Positions 8,430-17,223 of a stretch of 64,000 nucleotides of DNA are shown here, piece by piece. The first letter of the stretch is position 1. The number at the start of each line of letters is the position of its first letter. A program made the position numbers and the translations under genes. The DNA comes from Owenweeksia hongkongensis DSM 17368 (GTDB taxonomy: Bacteria > Bacteroidota > Bacteroidia > Flavobacteriales > Schleiferiaceae), in NCBI RefSeq assembly GCF_000236705.1, contig NC_016599.1, positions 2,232,001 to 2,296,000 on the forward strand, in the 5' to 3' direction. Under the pieces are notes generated by a model. It worked only from the letters and a program-made list of their open reading frames with translations, did no database searches and was not told where the DNA came from.

Positions 8430-9704
8430 ATGATACTTAACGACCAAAATATTGAGGACGCGAATAAGTCTGCCCTTTCTGATCATCAGAAACAGTATGA
8501 CAATTTGAAGTCCACGCTAAGCGATAAGCATGACCTGGATGCCATCATCCAAAAACTAAAAGACTTTCAGGTAGCCATTCCCAGCTGGGCATTGGGTACA
8601 GGAGGTACACGATTTGGACGCTACGGTGGTGGTGGCGAGCCACGCACTTTGGAGGAGAAAATGTATGACGTTGGCCTGATTCATAAACTCAACCAAAACA
8701 GTGGTGCTATCAGCCTTCACATTCCTTGGGACATCCCCGAAAATCCAGAGGCCATTCGCCAACTAGCCAGTAATCTAAACCTGAAATTTGATGCGGTAAA
8801 TTCCAACACTTTTCAGGATCAGGAAGACGCCAAGTACTCCTATAAATATGGTTCATTGAGCCATGTGGATGCAGCTGTTCGCCAGCAGGCAATTGATCAC
8901 AACAAAGAAGTGATTGACTACGGGAAAGATCTGGGGTCAAAATCGCTTACCGTTTGGTTGGCTGATGGATCTTCACATCCTGGTCAGAACAATTTTAGAA
9001 AAGCCTTTGAACGCACCTATGAGTCGCTGCAGGAAATATACAATCACTTGCCAGCCGACTGGAAAGTGTTTATTGAGTACAAACCGTATGAGCCCTACTT
9101 CTACTCGATGGTAATCCAGGATTGGGGAACCTCACATTTGCTTGCACAAAAACTGGGAGACAAAGCACTTAGCCTTGTTGATCTGGGGCACCACCTGCCA
9201 AATACCAATATCGAGCAGATTGTGGCTACACTTATGATGCAAAATAAGCTGGGCGGTTTCCACTTTAATGACAGTAAGTTTGGCGATGACGACCTTACCG
9301 TTGGTAGCTTAAAGCCCTATCAGTTATTCCTGATTTTCAATGAGCTTGTTGATGGAATGTTGAACACTTCCAACCCTGATCTTTCGTGGATGATTGACGC
9401 CAGTCATAATATGAAAGACCCTTTGGAAGACCTTTTACAGTCTGTTGACGCGATTCTTCTAGCCTATGCTCAGGCTTTGGTGGTAGATCGCAAAGCTTTG
9501 GACCAGGCACAAGAAAGCAATGACATTACCGGAGCTCAAGAAATTCTTCAGAATGCTTACCGTATGGATTTACGTCCGCTTTTGGCAGAAGCCAGAAGAC
9601 AAGCCGGAGCTGCTTTGAATCCAATAAAAGCTTACCGCCAGTTTAAAGTGAGAGATCAACTGATTGACGAGCGCGGCTTGAAAACTATTTCAACAGGACT
9701 GTAA
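8430..9704 (+). CDS. rhaI: L-rhamnose isomerase
   Basis: 424 residues, the size of the RhaI type of L-rhamnose isomerase (TIM-barrel, metal dependent, as in Pseudomonas stutzeri) rather than the enteric RhaA. Motifs fitting metal and substrate residues are VFIEYKPYEPYF, LVDLGHHLPNTNIEQI and FHFNDSKFGDDD. It converts L-rhamnose to L-rhamnulose. It sits 68 bp after rhaEW across an intrinsic terminator and 4 bp before the kinase gene. The ATG at 8430 is chosen because the preceding bases form the terminator. Confidence 0.93.
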   Translation: MILNDQNIEDANKSALSDHQKQYDNLKSTLSDKHDLDAIIQKLKDFQVAIPSWALGTGGTRFGRYGGGGEPRTLEEKMYDVGLIHKLNQNSGAISLHIPWDIPENPEAIRQLASNLNLKFDAVNSNTFQDQEDAKYSYKYGSLSHVDAAVRQQAIDHNKEVIDYGKDLGSKSLTVWLADGSSHPGQNNFRKAFERTYESLQEIYNHLPADWKVFIEYKPYEPYFYSMVIQDWGTSHLLAQKLGDKALSLVDLGHHLPNTNIEQIVATLMMQNKLGGFHFNDSKFGDDDLTVGSLKPYQLFLIFNELVDGMLNTSNPDLSWMIDASHNMKDPLEDLLQSVDAILLAYAQALVVDRKALDQAQESNDITGAQEILQNAYRMDLRPLLAEARRQAGAALNPIKAYRQFKVRDQLIDERGLKTISTGL

Positions 9705-9708
9705 GGTT

Positions 9709-11106
9709 ATGGCAAAGCATGAAGTAACCGCCATATTTGACATTGGAAAAACCAACAAGAAGTTTTTCCTCTTTGACGATGACCTCAATGAAATTTCAAG
9801 AGAGTACACTCGCCTGGAACAAATTGAAGATGAAGATGGATTCCCTTCGGAAGACCTGAAGACGTTGGAAAAATGGATGAAGGATTGCATGGATAAAACC
9901 CTTGCAAATCCCGACCTAAAAGTCAAGCATCTCAATTTCTCCACTTATGGTGCTTCATTGGTTCATCTGGATAAAAACAATGCTGTTGCCTCTAGCTTTT
10001 ACAATTACCTCAAAGAGTTTCCTGAAGATTTACTTGAGGAGTTTCTCGAGAAAAATGGTGGACTGCGAGATTTCGCCATAAATTCTTCGAGCCCCGTGAT
10101 GGGAATGCTCAACTCAGGTTTACAACTGTATTATTTAAAATACCGCAAGCCTGAAATTTTCAAAAATATTAAGCACAGCCTTCATTTTCCGCAATACTTA
10201 AGTTTCCTCTACAGTGGTAAAATGGTATCAGATTATACCAGCCTAGGCTGCCATACTGGTCTTTGGAATTTCAAAAAACAGGAATATCACCAATGGATGC
10301 ATGATGAAAACATCTACCCTCTGCTACCGAAATTAGTTCCGAGCAATAGCTGTTTTTCAACTCAAATTGGAGGTCAAACTATTGATGTGGGCGTGGGTGT
10401 TCACGACAGTTCTTCGGCACTTATTCCATACTTGAATGTAAGCCCCGAGCCCTTTATGCTCATCTCTACCGGCACCTGGAGTATTTGCATGAATTACTTC
10501 AACAACGAGCCACTTACCAAAAGTGAACTGGACAAAGATTGCCTCACCTATATGAGAATGGACGGGCGAAGCATAAAGGCCAGCCGACTATTTTTGGGTG
10601 AAGAGCACAAAGAGCAAATTCGCGCTTTGTATGCCCACTTCAACCTATCCATGGGATACTATAAAAAGTTGACTTTTGAGCCGGAAGTATATCTAAAGGC
10701 TAAAAGCCATGAAGGGAAGAAATTCCGATTCAAATACCTCCAACCGGAAGCATTTGGAATTACCCAGGCAGCTCAGAATGATTACACCATTTTTGAAACC
10801 TTCGAAGAAGCCTACTATAGATTTTTAATTGAACTGTGTGAACTTCAAGTGGCCTCCGCCAATCTTGCTATCGGTAATTCAGGAGTTGAAAAGATTTATA
10901 TTGACGGTGGATTTAGCTCCAATATTATGTTTGTAAGCATACTCGGATTAATGATGCCTAACTGCAGAATCTTCATCACTGACTTCGCCCTGGGCACCGC
11001 ACTTGGAGCCGCTTTATTGGTAAGCAACCGCAAAATAGAACCCGGATTCCTGGCCAGTAAATACAACACCAAGATGCACGAACCTGTAAGCCTTTCACAT
11101 CTATGA
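9709..11106 (+). CDS. Rhamnulokinase-type FGGY carbohydrate kinase
   Basis: 465 residues of the FGGY/hexokinase-actin-fold family. The phosphate-1 motif is near the start (AIFDIGKTNKKFFLFD), a central ISTGTWSICMN matches the phosphate-2 region, and a C-terminal IYIDGGFSSN matches the adenosine motif. By position between rhaI and lutA it should phosphorylate L-rhamnulose at C1. The sequence is rather divergent from enteric RhaB, so substrate assignment relies on the operon. It starts 4 bp after the rhaI stop and overlaps lutA by 4 bp (ATGA), indicating translational coupling. Confidence 0.88.
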   Translation: MAKHEVTAIFDIGKTNKKFFLFDDDLNEISREYTRLEQIEDEDGFPSEDLKTLEKWMKDCMDKTLANPDLKVKHLNFSTYGASLVHLDKNNAVASSFYNYLKEFPEDLLEEFLEKNGGLRDFAINSSSPVMGMLNSGLQLYYLKYRKPEIFKNIKHSLHFPQYLSFLYSGKMVSDYTSLGCHTGLWNFKKQEYHQWMHDENIYPLLPKLVPSNSCFSTQIGGQTIDVGVGVHDSSSALIPYLNVSPEPFMLISTGTWSICMNYFNNEPLTKSELDKDCLTYMRMDGRSIKASRLFLGEEHKEQIRALYAHFNLSMGYYKKLTFEPEVYLKAKSHEGKKFRFKYLQPEAFGITQAAQNDYTIFETFEEAYYRFLIELCELQVASANLAIGNSGVEKIYIDGGFSSNIMFVSILGLMMPNCRIFITDFALGTALGAALLVSNRKIEPGFLASKYNTKMHEPVSLSHL

Positions 11107-11840
11107 AAGTAGGCTTGTTCATACCATGTTATATCGATCAGTTTTACCCAAAAGTGGGAATCGCAACACTTAATATTCTCAAAAAGCTGGGATGCGAAGT
11201 GGAATACCCTATGGAACAAACATGCTGTGGACAACCAATGGCCAATAGCGGTTTTGAGGCCAACACTCAAAAAACCATGCATCACTTTGTGGATGTATTT
11301 TCCGATTACGATTATATCGTGGCTCCTTCAGGAAGCTGCGCCCTGCATGTAAAAGAGCATTATCCGGATTCATTAAATAACAATGTAAGTCGGGTAAAAA
11401 ACAATATTTATGAGCTCAGTGAATTTCTTACTGATGTACTCAAAGTGAAAGAATGGCCGGGAACTTTCAACCATAAAATTGGCCTGCACTCCAGTTGTCA
11501 TGGGCTACGCGGATTACGCCTGGCTAAATCCTCTGAATTGAACATTCCTGACTTCAACAAAACACAATACCTGCTTAATCTTATAGACGGAGTAGATCTC
11601 ATACCACTGGAGCGCAGTGATGAGTGCTGTGGTTTTGGAGGAACCTTTGCCGTAGCTGAAGAAGCACTTTCGGTGAGGATGGGTAATGACAGAATTAGCG
11701 ATCACGAAAAGCATGGTGCTGAAATTATTACTGCTGGTGACTCCTCATGCCTAATGCACATGGAAGGGCTGATCAAAAGACAGAAGAAAAATATTCGGGT
11801 GATGCATTTTGCTGAAATTCTAAATGAGAGTTTATCATGA
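11103..11840 (+). CDS. lutA: LutA/LldE lactate-oxidation iron-sulfur subunit
   Basis: 245 residues with two CCG cysteine-rich domains (TCCGQPMANSG at about 40 and DECCGFGG near 177), as in LutA/LldE and heterodisulfide-reductase-type subunits. With LutB and LutC it forms the cytoplasmic L-lactate oxidising complex that yields pyruvate. Overlaps the kinase gene and lutB by 4 bp each, so the whole run is translationally coupled. In this locus it consumes the L-lactate formed by the RhaEW dehydrogenase domain. Confidence 0.93.
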   Translation: MKVGLFIPCYIDQFYPKVGIATLNILKKLGCEVEYPMEQTCCGQPMANSGFEANTQKTMHHFVDVFSDYDYIVAPSGSCALHVKEHYPDSLNNNVSRVKNNIYELSEFLTDVLKVKEWPGTFNHKIGLHSSCHGLRGLRLAKSSELNIPDFNKTQYLLNLIDGVDLIPLERSDECCGFGGTFAVAEEALSVRMGNDRISDHEKHGAEIITAGDSSCLMHMEGLIKRQKKNIRVMHFAEILNESLS

Positions 11841-13213
11841 GCAATAATGGACACCCAAAAGCAGCGGCCAAATTTCTGACCGATCAGGACAAGGTAACCT
11901 GGCATGACGAAACTCTATGGCAGGTTCGAAAAAAACGTGATGCTTCGGGTCATTCCATTCCCGAGTGGGAAGAGCTACGAGAACTCGCATCACAGGTAAA
12001 AGCCAACGTGCTTTCCAACCTTGACAACTATCTAGAAGAGTTTGAAAAAAACGCCACCGCCAATGGTATTCACGTCCATTGGGCCATTGATGGAGAAGAA
12101 CACAATCGCATTGTACTTGATATTCTCAAGAAGAACAATGCCGAACATATTGTAAAGAGCAAATCGATTCTTACGGAAGAGTGCCATCTGAACCCTTATT
12201 TGGAGAAGAACGGAATTGAGGTAATCGACACCGATCTGGGAGAGCGCATTATGCAACTAGCTAAAACGCCACCCAGCCATATCGTACTGCCCGCCATCCA
12301 CATGAAGAAAAAGGAAATCGGGCAACTGTTTCACCAAAAGCTGAATACCGAAGAAGGCTCAGAAGATGCAGTGTACCTCACCCATGCTGCACGGGCTCAC
12401 CTTCGCGGAAAGTTTTTGAGTGCTAAAGCAGCTATTACAGGAGTAAACTTTGCCATTGCTGAAACGGGTGGTTTTGTGGTTTGCACCAATGAAGGAAATG
12501 CCGATATGGGCACTCACCTGGCTGATGTTCAGATTGCCTGCATGGGTATCGAAAAGATCATTCCGCGCATGGCGGACTTGGGTATTTTCCTAAGATTGCT
12601 GGCACGAAGCGCTACGGGACAATCCATTACCAATTACAATTCACATTTCCTGAAACCCAGAAAAGGTCAGGAACTTCACATTGTATTGGTTGATAACGGG
12701 CGAACCAAGCAACTTGCCCGCAAAAAATTCAAAAACAGTTTGAAATGCATACGCTGCGGTGCATGCATGAACACCTGTCCTATATATAGAAGGAGTGGCG
12801 GGTATAGCTATGGATCAATAGTTCCTGGGCCCATCGGCTCGATTCTATCACCGGGAACAGATCTGAAAAAATACAGCACCCTACCCTTTGCCTCCACCCT
12901 GTGCGGAAGCTGCAGTGATGTGTGTCCCGTTAAAATAAACATACACGAACAGCTTTATGAATGGCGTCAGGAAATAGCCAAAAATCATGAGGTTTCAGCC
13001 AGCAAAGAAGCAGTTTCAAAAGCTGCTGATAAGGTATTCGCAAATCCTACTATATACAAAGGAGTAATAAAAATGGCAAGAATCGGTCTTAAATACCTAC
13101 CTCGCCCATTGGTTTACAATAGCCTGAACGATTGGGGAAAGCATAGAGAGTTACCTGAAGTTCCAAAAATGAGTTTCAAGGAATGGTATCACAAAAATGG
13201 AAAAGATGAGTAG
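11837..13213 (+). CDS. lutB: LutB/LldF lactate-oxidation iron-sulfur subunit
   Basis: 458 residues. An N-terminal LUD domain (about 60-300) with AETGGFVVCTNEGNADMG is followed by two ferredoxin-type cluster motifs: CIRCGACMNTCP near 311 and CGSCSDVCPVKI near 358. Length and domain order match LutB/LldF. Overlaps lutA by 4 bp and lutC by up to 17 bp. Confidence 0.94.
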   Translation: MSNNGHPKAAAKFLTDQDKVTWHDETLWQVRKKRDASGHSIPEWEELRELASQVKANVLSNLDNYLEEFEKNATANGIHVHWAIDGEEHNRIVLDILKKNNAEHIVKSKSILTEECHLNPYLEKNGIEVIDTDLGERIMQLAKTPPSHIVLPAIHMKKKEIGQLFHQKLNTEEGSEDAVYLTHAARAHLRGKFLSAKAAITGVNFAIAETGGFVVCTNEGNADMGTHLADVQIACMGIEKIIPRMADLGIFLRLLARSATGQSITNYNSHFLKPRKGQELHIVLVDNGRTKQLARKKFKNSLKCIRCGACMNTCPIYRRSGGYSYGSIVPGPIGSILSPGTDLKKYSTLPFASTLCGSCSDVCPVKINIHEQLYEWRQEIAKNHEVSASKEAVSKAADKVFANPTIYKGVIKMARIGLKYLPRPLVYNSLNDWGKHRELPEVPKMSFKEWYHKNGKDE

Positions 13214-13769
13214 TCGAAATCAGATATTGCAAGCCATCCGCGGGCTCAATCAAGAAAAAACTTTACTTCCTGAAGTCCCAAGTTATCAGCATGACACCAA
13301 TCATATCAACCTGACCTTTCAAAAATCGGCTCTGGCAAACGGAAGCAGAATGGTTTCTGAAAAAGACGCAAAAGAATGGCTTCGAAACCTAGATAGTGAC
13401 CTACCTATATTCTCTGCTGAAAAAGAATTTGATTCAGGAAATACCGTTTTATCCGATGACCCTCATAATTTAGAAAAGTTGGAGGTTGTCATTTTAAAGG
13501 CCCAATTTGCTGTAGCCGAAAACGGTGCCATGTGGTTTGATGATGAGAATTTACCCGAGCGTATTCTTCCATTTATCACACAACACCTTTTAGTACTGTT
13601 GGATCAAAACGAAATAGTGGGAGACATGCACGAGGCTTACGAAAGGATTGGCCTTAATTCCACTTCCTTCGGCTTATTTGTTGCCGGCCCATCAAAAACT
13701 GCTGACATAGAACAGTCGTTGGTTATTGGTGCGCACGGAGCTATGAGTGTTCAAATAATTTTGCTGTAA
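13197..13769 (+). CDS. lutC: LutC/LldG lactate-utilisation subunit
   Basis: 190 residues with a single LUD domain (VAENGAMWFDDENLPERILPF, then SKTADIEQSLVIGAHGA), the third member of the LutABC complex. An ATG at 13206 inside lutB is an alternative start and would give a protein three residues shorter. It is the last gene of the catabolic run; no terminator is evident before the promoter of the exbB operon. Confidence 0.92.
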   Translation: MEKMSSRNQILQAIRGLNQEKTLLPEVPSYQHDTNHINLTFQKSALANGSRMVSEKDAKEWLRNLDSDLPIFSAEKEFDSGNTVLSDDPHNLEKLEVVILKAQFAVAENGAMWFDDENLPERILPFITQHLLVLLDQNEIVGDMHEAYERIGLNSTSFGLFVAGPSKTADIEQSLVIGAHGAMSVQIILL

Positions 13770-13810
13770 TTGAGTTAATACTAGGCAGTAAAATGAGTTT
13801 AGTACCCCGT

Positions 13811-13850
13811 CAGTACAGGACAGCTCAATGTTATCTTAATGTTAATATTG
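13811..13850 (+). promoter_or_regulatory. Shared rhamnose-regulon element upstream of the exbB operon
   Basis: CAGTACAGGACAG starts at 13811 and TAATATTG (one mismatch to TAnnTTTG) starts at 13843, the same 32-bp spacing and orientation as at the three rhamnose promoters. It lies 42 bp after lutC and about 210 bp before exbB, so the leader would be long. A second, ordinary promoter closer to exbB is possible (TTTG near 14000 and TATATTTT at 14019), but its spacing is not ideal. Confidence 0.6.
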
Positions 13851-14056
13851 ACATCAGGATTTGCGCTGTTACCGAATTATAACAATTTCAACAATCCTAA
13901 CCACCTGAAATACAACCTTAATTAAAAATGGTAGTCTATACCATGGAATCAAAATACCTTCACAAAAACATGATTAGAATAAAAAAGACACGAAAAACTT
14001 TTGCTTTGCTGGATGTTTTATATTTTCACGAAAATTTTTAAATCAATAAAAGAGCA

Positions 14057-14899
14057 ATGAAAAAAGCACTTTCTATACTGGCTATCTTTGGATTTGTAGC
14101 CTTTGGAACTGTTAATCTTGTAGCACAAGATGGTTCAACCGACACTACCGAACAGCAGACTGAAGGAGCAGATTCTGCAGCCGCTGCTGAAACTGCAACA
14201 CCCGTTACCGTGGAAACTACCAAAGAAGAAGCCCCTGCTGAAGAGGAAGTGGTAGTGGAGCAATCTTTCCACCAAGTAATTAAGCAGAAGTTTATTGAAG
14301 GTGGCCCTTCATTTATGGGTATTGTATTGCTTACCCTTATCTTAGGTTTAGCTCTTTGTATTGAGCGTATCATTTACCTTAACATGGCTACTCCAAACTC
14401 TAAAAAGCTTTTGGACGAAATCGAAACTGCCCTACAGAGTGGTGGTGTTGAAGCTGCAAAAGAAGTTTGCCGTAACACTCGTGGTCCTGTAGCTAGTATC
14501 TTCTATCAAGGTCTTGACCGTATGGATGAAGGTATCGATGTAGTTGAAAAATCAATTATCTCTTACGGATCTGTACAAATGGGTCTTTTGGAAAGAAACA
14601 TCTCTTGGATTTCTCTTTTCATCGCCCTAGCACCAATGCTTGGTTTCATGGGAACTGTAATTGGTATGATTGGAGCATTTGACGCTATTGAAGCAGCTGG
14701 TGATATTTCCCCATCTCTTGTGGCCGGAGGTATTAAAGTAGCACTTCTTACTACTGTATTCGGTCTTATTGTAGCTATGATTCTTCAAATTTTCTACAAC
14801 TACATTGTAGCAAAAGTTGACTCTATCGTAAACAAGATGGAAGATTCTTCTATCTCTTTGATCGACCTTTTGATTAAGCACGGTGCAAGCCACAAATAA
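14057..14899 (+). CDS. exbB: MotA/TolQ/ExbB-family proton channel protein
   Basis: 280 residues. A signal-like N-terminus is followed by a low-complexity Thr/Glu/Ala-rich segment (about 25-72), then three membrane helices in the ExbB pattern: about 85-110, then 180-205 with LAPMLGFMGTVIGMI, and 225-255 with KVALLTTVFGLIVAMI. The extra N-terminal region is common in Bacteroidota homologues. ExbB with ExbD uses the proton gradient to energise TonB. First gene of a four-gene run with two exbD genes. No tonB is adjacent. Confidence 0.9.
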   Translation: MKKALSILAIFGFVAFGTVNLVAQDGSTDTTEQQTEGADSAAAAETATPVTVETTKEEAPAEEEVVVEQSFHQVIKQKFIEGGPSFMGIVLLTLILGLALCIERIIYLNMATPNSKKLLDEIETALQSGGVEAAKEVCRNTRGPVASIFYQGLDRMDEGIDVVEKSIISYGSVQMGLLERNISWISLFIALAPMLGFMGTVIGMIGAFDAIEAAGDISPSLVAGGIKVALLTTVFGLIVAMILQIFYNYIVAKVDSIVNKMEDSSISLIDLLIKHGASHK

Positions 14900-14908
14900 T
14901 ATTTAAGC

Positions 14909-15250
14909 ATGAACGAGACAATAATTAATATTGGAATCTATGCTTCGTATGCACTAATCGCGATCGGCATTATTGCCATTTTGATATTTGGTGTAGCACA
15001 AATAGCTGGAAATCCAAAAGCCGCCAAAAGTGCTCTATTCGGCATTGTAGGTTTGGCCGTAGTTAGCGGTCTTGCTTACGTGCTTAGCACTGGCTCTGAC
15101 GCCACTGGCATGTATGCCAAGCTTGACGTTACCGAAGGCTCATCGCACATGGTAGGTGCCGGGCTATACGCCTTTTATATTTTAATGGCCCTAGCTGTGT
15201 TATCTATAATTTATGTAGAGATAACCCGTTTATTTAGTAAAAATGGCTAG
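14909..15250 (+). CDS. Small membrane protein of the exbB-exbD operon, function unknown
   Basis: 113 residues with three predicted membrane segments (about 7-28, 40-60, 85-107) and short polar loops. It starts 9 bp after exbB and overlaps exbD by 8 bp, so it belongs to the same transcript. The gene order exbB-x-exbD-exbD is common in flavobacteria. No catalytic motif is visible; a structural or accessory role with the proton channel is inferred from position only. Confidence 0.8.
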   Translation: MNETIINIGIYASYALIAIGIIAILIFGVAQIAGNPKAAKSALFGIVGLAVVSGLAYVLSTGSDATGMYAKLDVTEGSSHMVGAGLYAFYILMALAVLSIIYVEITRLFSKNG

Positions 15251-15809
15251 AAGCAAAAGAGCAATACCCGAAATCAACGCAGGCTCAATGGCAGATATCG
15301 CATTCTTGCTATTGATCTTCTTCCTTGTGACCACCACTATGGATGTTGACTCCGGTATTAGTACAAAATTACCACCGTGGGAGCCAGAGCAACTGGAGAA
15401 CCCACCCCCCATTAAGCAGAAAAATCTTTTTACCGTTTTGGTAAATGCCAATGATCAATTATTGGTAGAAGATGAGTATGCTGAAATTGAAGACTTGCGA
15501 GATTTAGCAAAGAAGTTTTTAGATAACAATGGTAATGGTGAATGTGACTATTGTCAAGGAATTAAAAGCCCTTTGTCTTCTGATAGTCCTGGAAAAGCTA
15601 TTGTTTCATTACAGAATGACCGTGGTACTTCTTACAAAACTTACATTGCTGTGCAAAACGAATTAGTTGCTGCATACAATGAGTTGCGTAATGAATTAGC
15701 ACAACGTCAATATGGAAAGAACTTTGACGAGCTAGGTGAAGAACAAGCCAAGCAAGTTCAGGAAGCCTACCCGCAAAAGATATCGGAAGCAGAACCATTA
15801 AACTTATAA
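15243..15809 (+). CDS. exbD: ExbD/TolR-family protein, first copy
   Basis: 188 residues. A short cytoplasmic N-terminus (MARSKRAIPEINAGSMADIAF) leads into one membrane helix (about 17-35) containing the Asp expected in the ExbD proton path, then a periplasmic domain. It carries an insertion with CDYCQG (about 100) absent from short ExbD proteins. It overlaps the preceding gene and is followed by the second exbD after 6 bp. Confidence 0.9.
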   Translation: MARSKRAIPEINAGSMADIAFLLLIFFLVTTTMDVDSGISTKLPPWEPEQLENPPPIKQKNLFTVLVNANDQLLVEDEYAEIEDLRDLAKKFLDNNGNGECDYCQGIKSPLSSDSPGKAIVSLQNDRGTSYKTYIAVQNELVAAYNELRNELAQRQYGKNFDELGEEQAKQVQEAYPQKISEAEPLNL

Positions 15810-15815
15810 GTAATC

Positions 15816-16295
15816 ATGGGAAAGTTTAAGAAAAATTCAGGCGGTGGAACACCCGCAATATCTACAGCATCGCTGCCGGATATCGTATTTATGCTTTTGT
15901 TCTTCTTTATGGTTACCACTGTAATGCGTGAGGTTACTATTTTGGTAGATAACCAAAAACCCTTCGCTACTGAAATCAAGAAGCTGGAGAAGAAAAACCT
16001 GGTTACCTATATTTATGTAGGTAAGCCTAAAAAGAATCTTCAAGCCCAAGTAGGTACTGAGCCACGTATTCAACTTAATGATGCTTTTGCTCGTTTAGGA
16101 GAGATACAGCAGTACGTAATCGAAGAGAGAAATGCAATTAACGAAGCTGAACGCCCATTGATGACCGTTTCTATCAAAGCTGATGAAAAGGTAAAAATGG
16201 GATTAGTTTCGGATATCAAGCAAGAATTGAGAAAAGCTGAAGCTCTTAAAATAAACTATTCTACCCGTAAGGGAGAAGTGTTCGGAGAGCTATAA
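15816..16295 (+). CDS. exbD: ExbD/TolR-family protein, second copy
   Basis: 159 residues: short N-terminus, one membrane helix with SLPDIVFMLLFFFMVTTV (Asp in the helix, about residue 22), and a periplasmic ExbD domain with the C-terminal beta-strand region. Last gene of the operon. The IS3 element begins 10 bp after its stop, and the operon's natural terminator now lies on the far side of the insertion. Confidence 0.9.
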   Translation: MGKFKKNSGGGTPAISTASLPDIVFMLLFFFMVTTVMREVTILVDNQKPFATEIKKLEKKNLVTYIYVGKPKKNLQAQVGTEPRIQLNDAFARLGEIQQYVIEERNAINEAERPLMTVSIKADEKVKMGLVSDIKQELRKAEALKINYSTRKGEVFGEL

Positions 16296-16357
16296 CATTT
16301 CATCATGTCCCGTCCTAAATAACCGATACAGGTTTTTATATAGATTAAACATAGTAA

Positions 16358-17209
16358 TTAAACCTTGGTGAAGCTAGCTTCACCAAGGTTTTGTTTTTTA
16401 TAGGATTTTATTTTGACCTGATCTTGTTTATGCATTTGTTCTGGAGTGTTCATTTGGCAGGAGAGGTGTGGCCTTTGTTTATTATAAATGCTTACACTGT
16501 CTTCCACCAAAGGCTTCATGATGTCTAGTTTATCGGCCTTTACTACTTCAATAAATTCTTGCTTTAAAATACCGTTTATACGTTCCGCTATGGCGTTGGC
16601 ATATGGGTCATAAGACTCTGTCATGCTACAGGTTATTTTGGCTTTAGCCAGTTGTTTTTGGTAATCGGTGCTACAATATTGTAGGCCTCTGTCTGAGTGA
16701 TGGATCAGAGGTTGGCTAGGGTATTTTCGATTTTTGATAGCTTGCTTTAAGGCAGATAGCGCACCATCCACACTCAAACTGTTTGATACATTGTAGCCTA
16801 CTATCTTTTTTGAGTAGGCATCGGTAACTAGAGCCAGGTACATGGGGTTTTCTCGGGTACCCACATAAGTTATATCGGCCACCCAAAGCTGCTCTGGCCG
16901 GGTAATGGGTAAGTCTGCAATCACGTTTTTGTGTTTGCGGAACCTATGGTGTGAGTTGGTGGTAATATGGTATGATTTCTTGGGTTGTATTAACATGTGA
17001 TTTGCTTTTAGAATGTGGAACAATTTATCGCGACCCACGCCCAGTGCTTGCAGCTCTGGCTGTAGCAAGTGGTAAAGTTTACGTGTGCCTAGCCGAGGCA
17101 TGGACATGCGCTTTTCCTGCACGAGTGATACTACTTTTTGCGCACGTTGCTTTTTGGCTTCTTCGGCTTTAATGGCGCGATAATAAACTTGACGGCTATA
17201 CCCGAACAA
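16358..17209 (-). CDS. IS3-family transposase OrfB (DDE integrase domain), copy 1
   Basis: 283 residues as an open frame from a TTG. A helix-turn-helix_21-like region (about 30-65) precedes the rve integrase core: LWVADITYVGT (first Asp, about 110), IHHSDRGLQYCS (second Asp, about 173) and AERINGILKQE (Glu). The frame extends upstream without stop in the -1 frame of orfA, so the real product is probably an OrfAB fusion made by frameshifting at AAAAAAC (17281-17275). This copy keeps the usual Gly in the DRG motif. Confidence 0.92.
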   Translation of the reverse strand: MFGYSRQVYYRAIKAEEAKKQRAQKVVSLVQEKRMSMPRLGTRKLYHLLQPELQALGVGRDKLFHILKANHMLIQPKKSYHITTNSHHRFRKHKNVIADLPITRPEQLWVADITYVGTRENPMYLALVTDAYSKKIVGYNVSNSLSVDGALSALKQAIKNRKYPSQPLIHHSDRGLQYCSTDYQKQLAKAKITCSMTESYDPYANAIAERINGILKQEFIEVVKADKLDIMKPLVEDSVSIYNKQRPHLSCQMNTPEQMHKQDQVKIKSYKKQNLGEASFTKV

Positions 17210-17223
17210 TCTACAGGTAGCCG

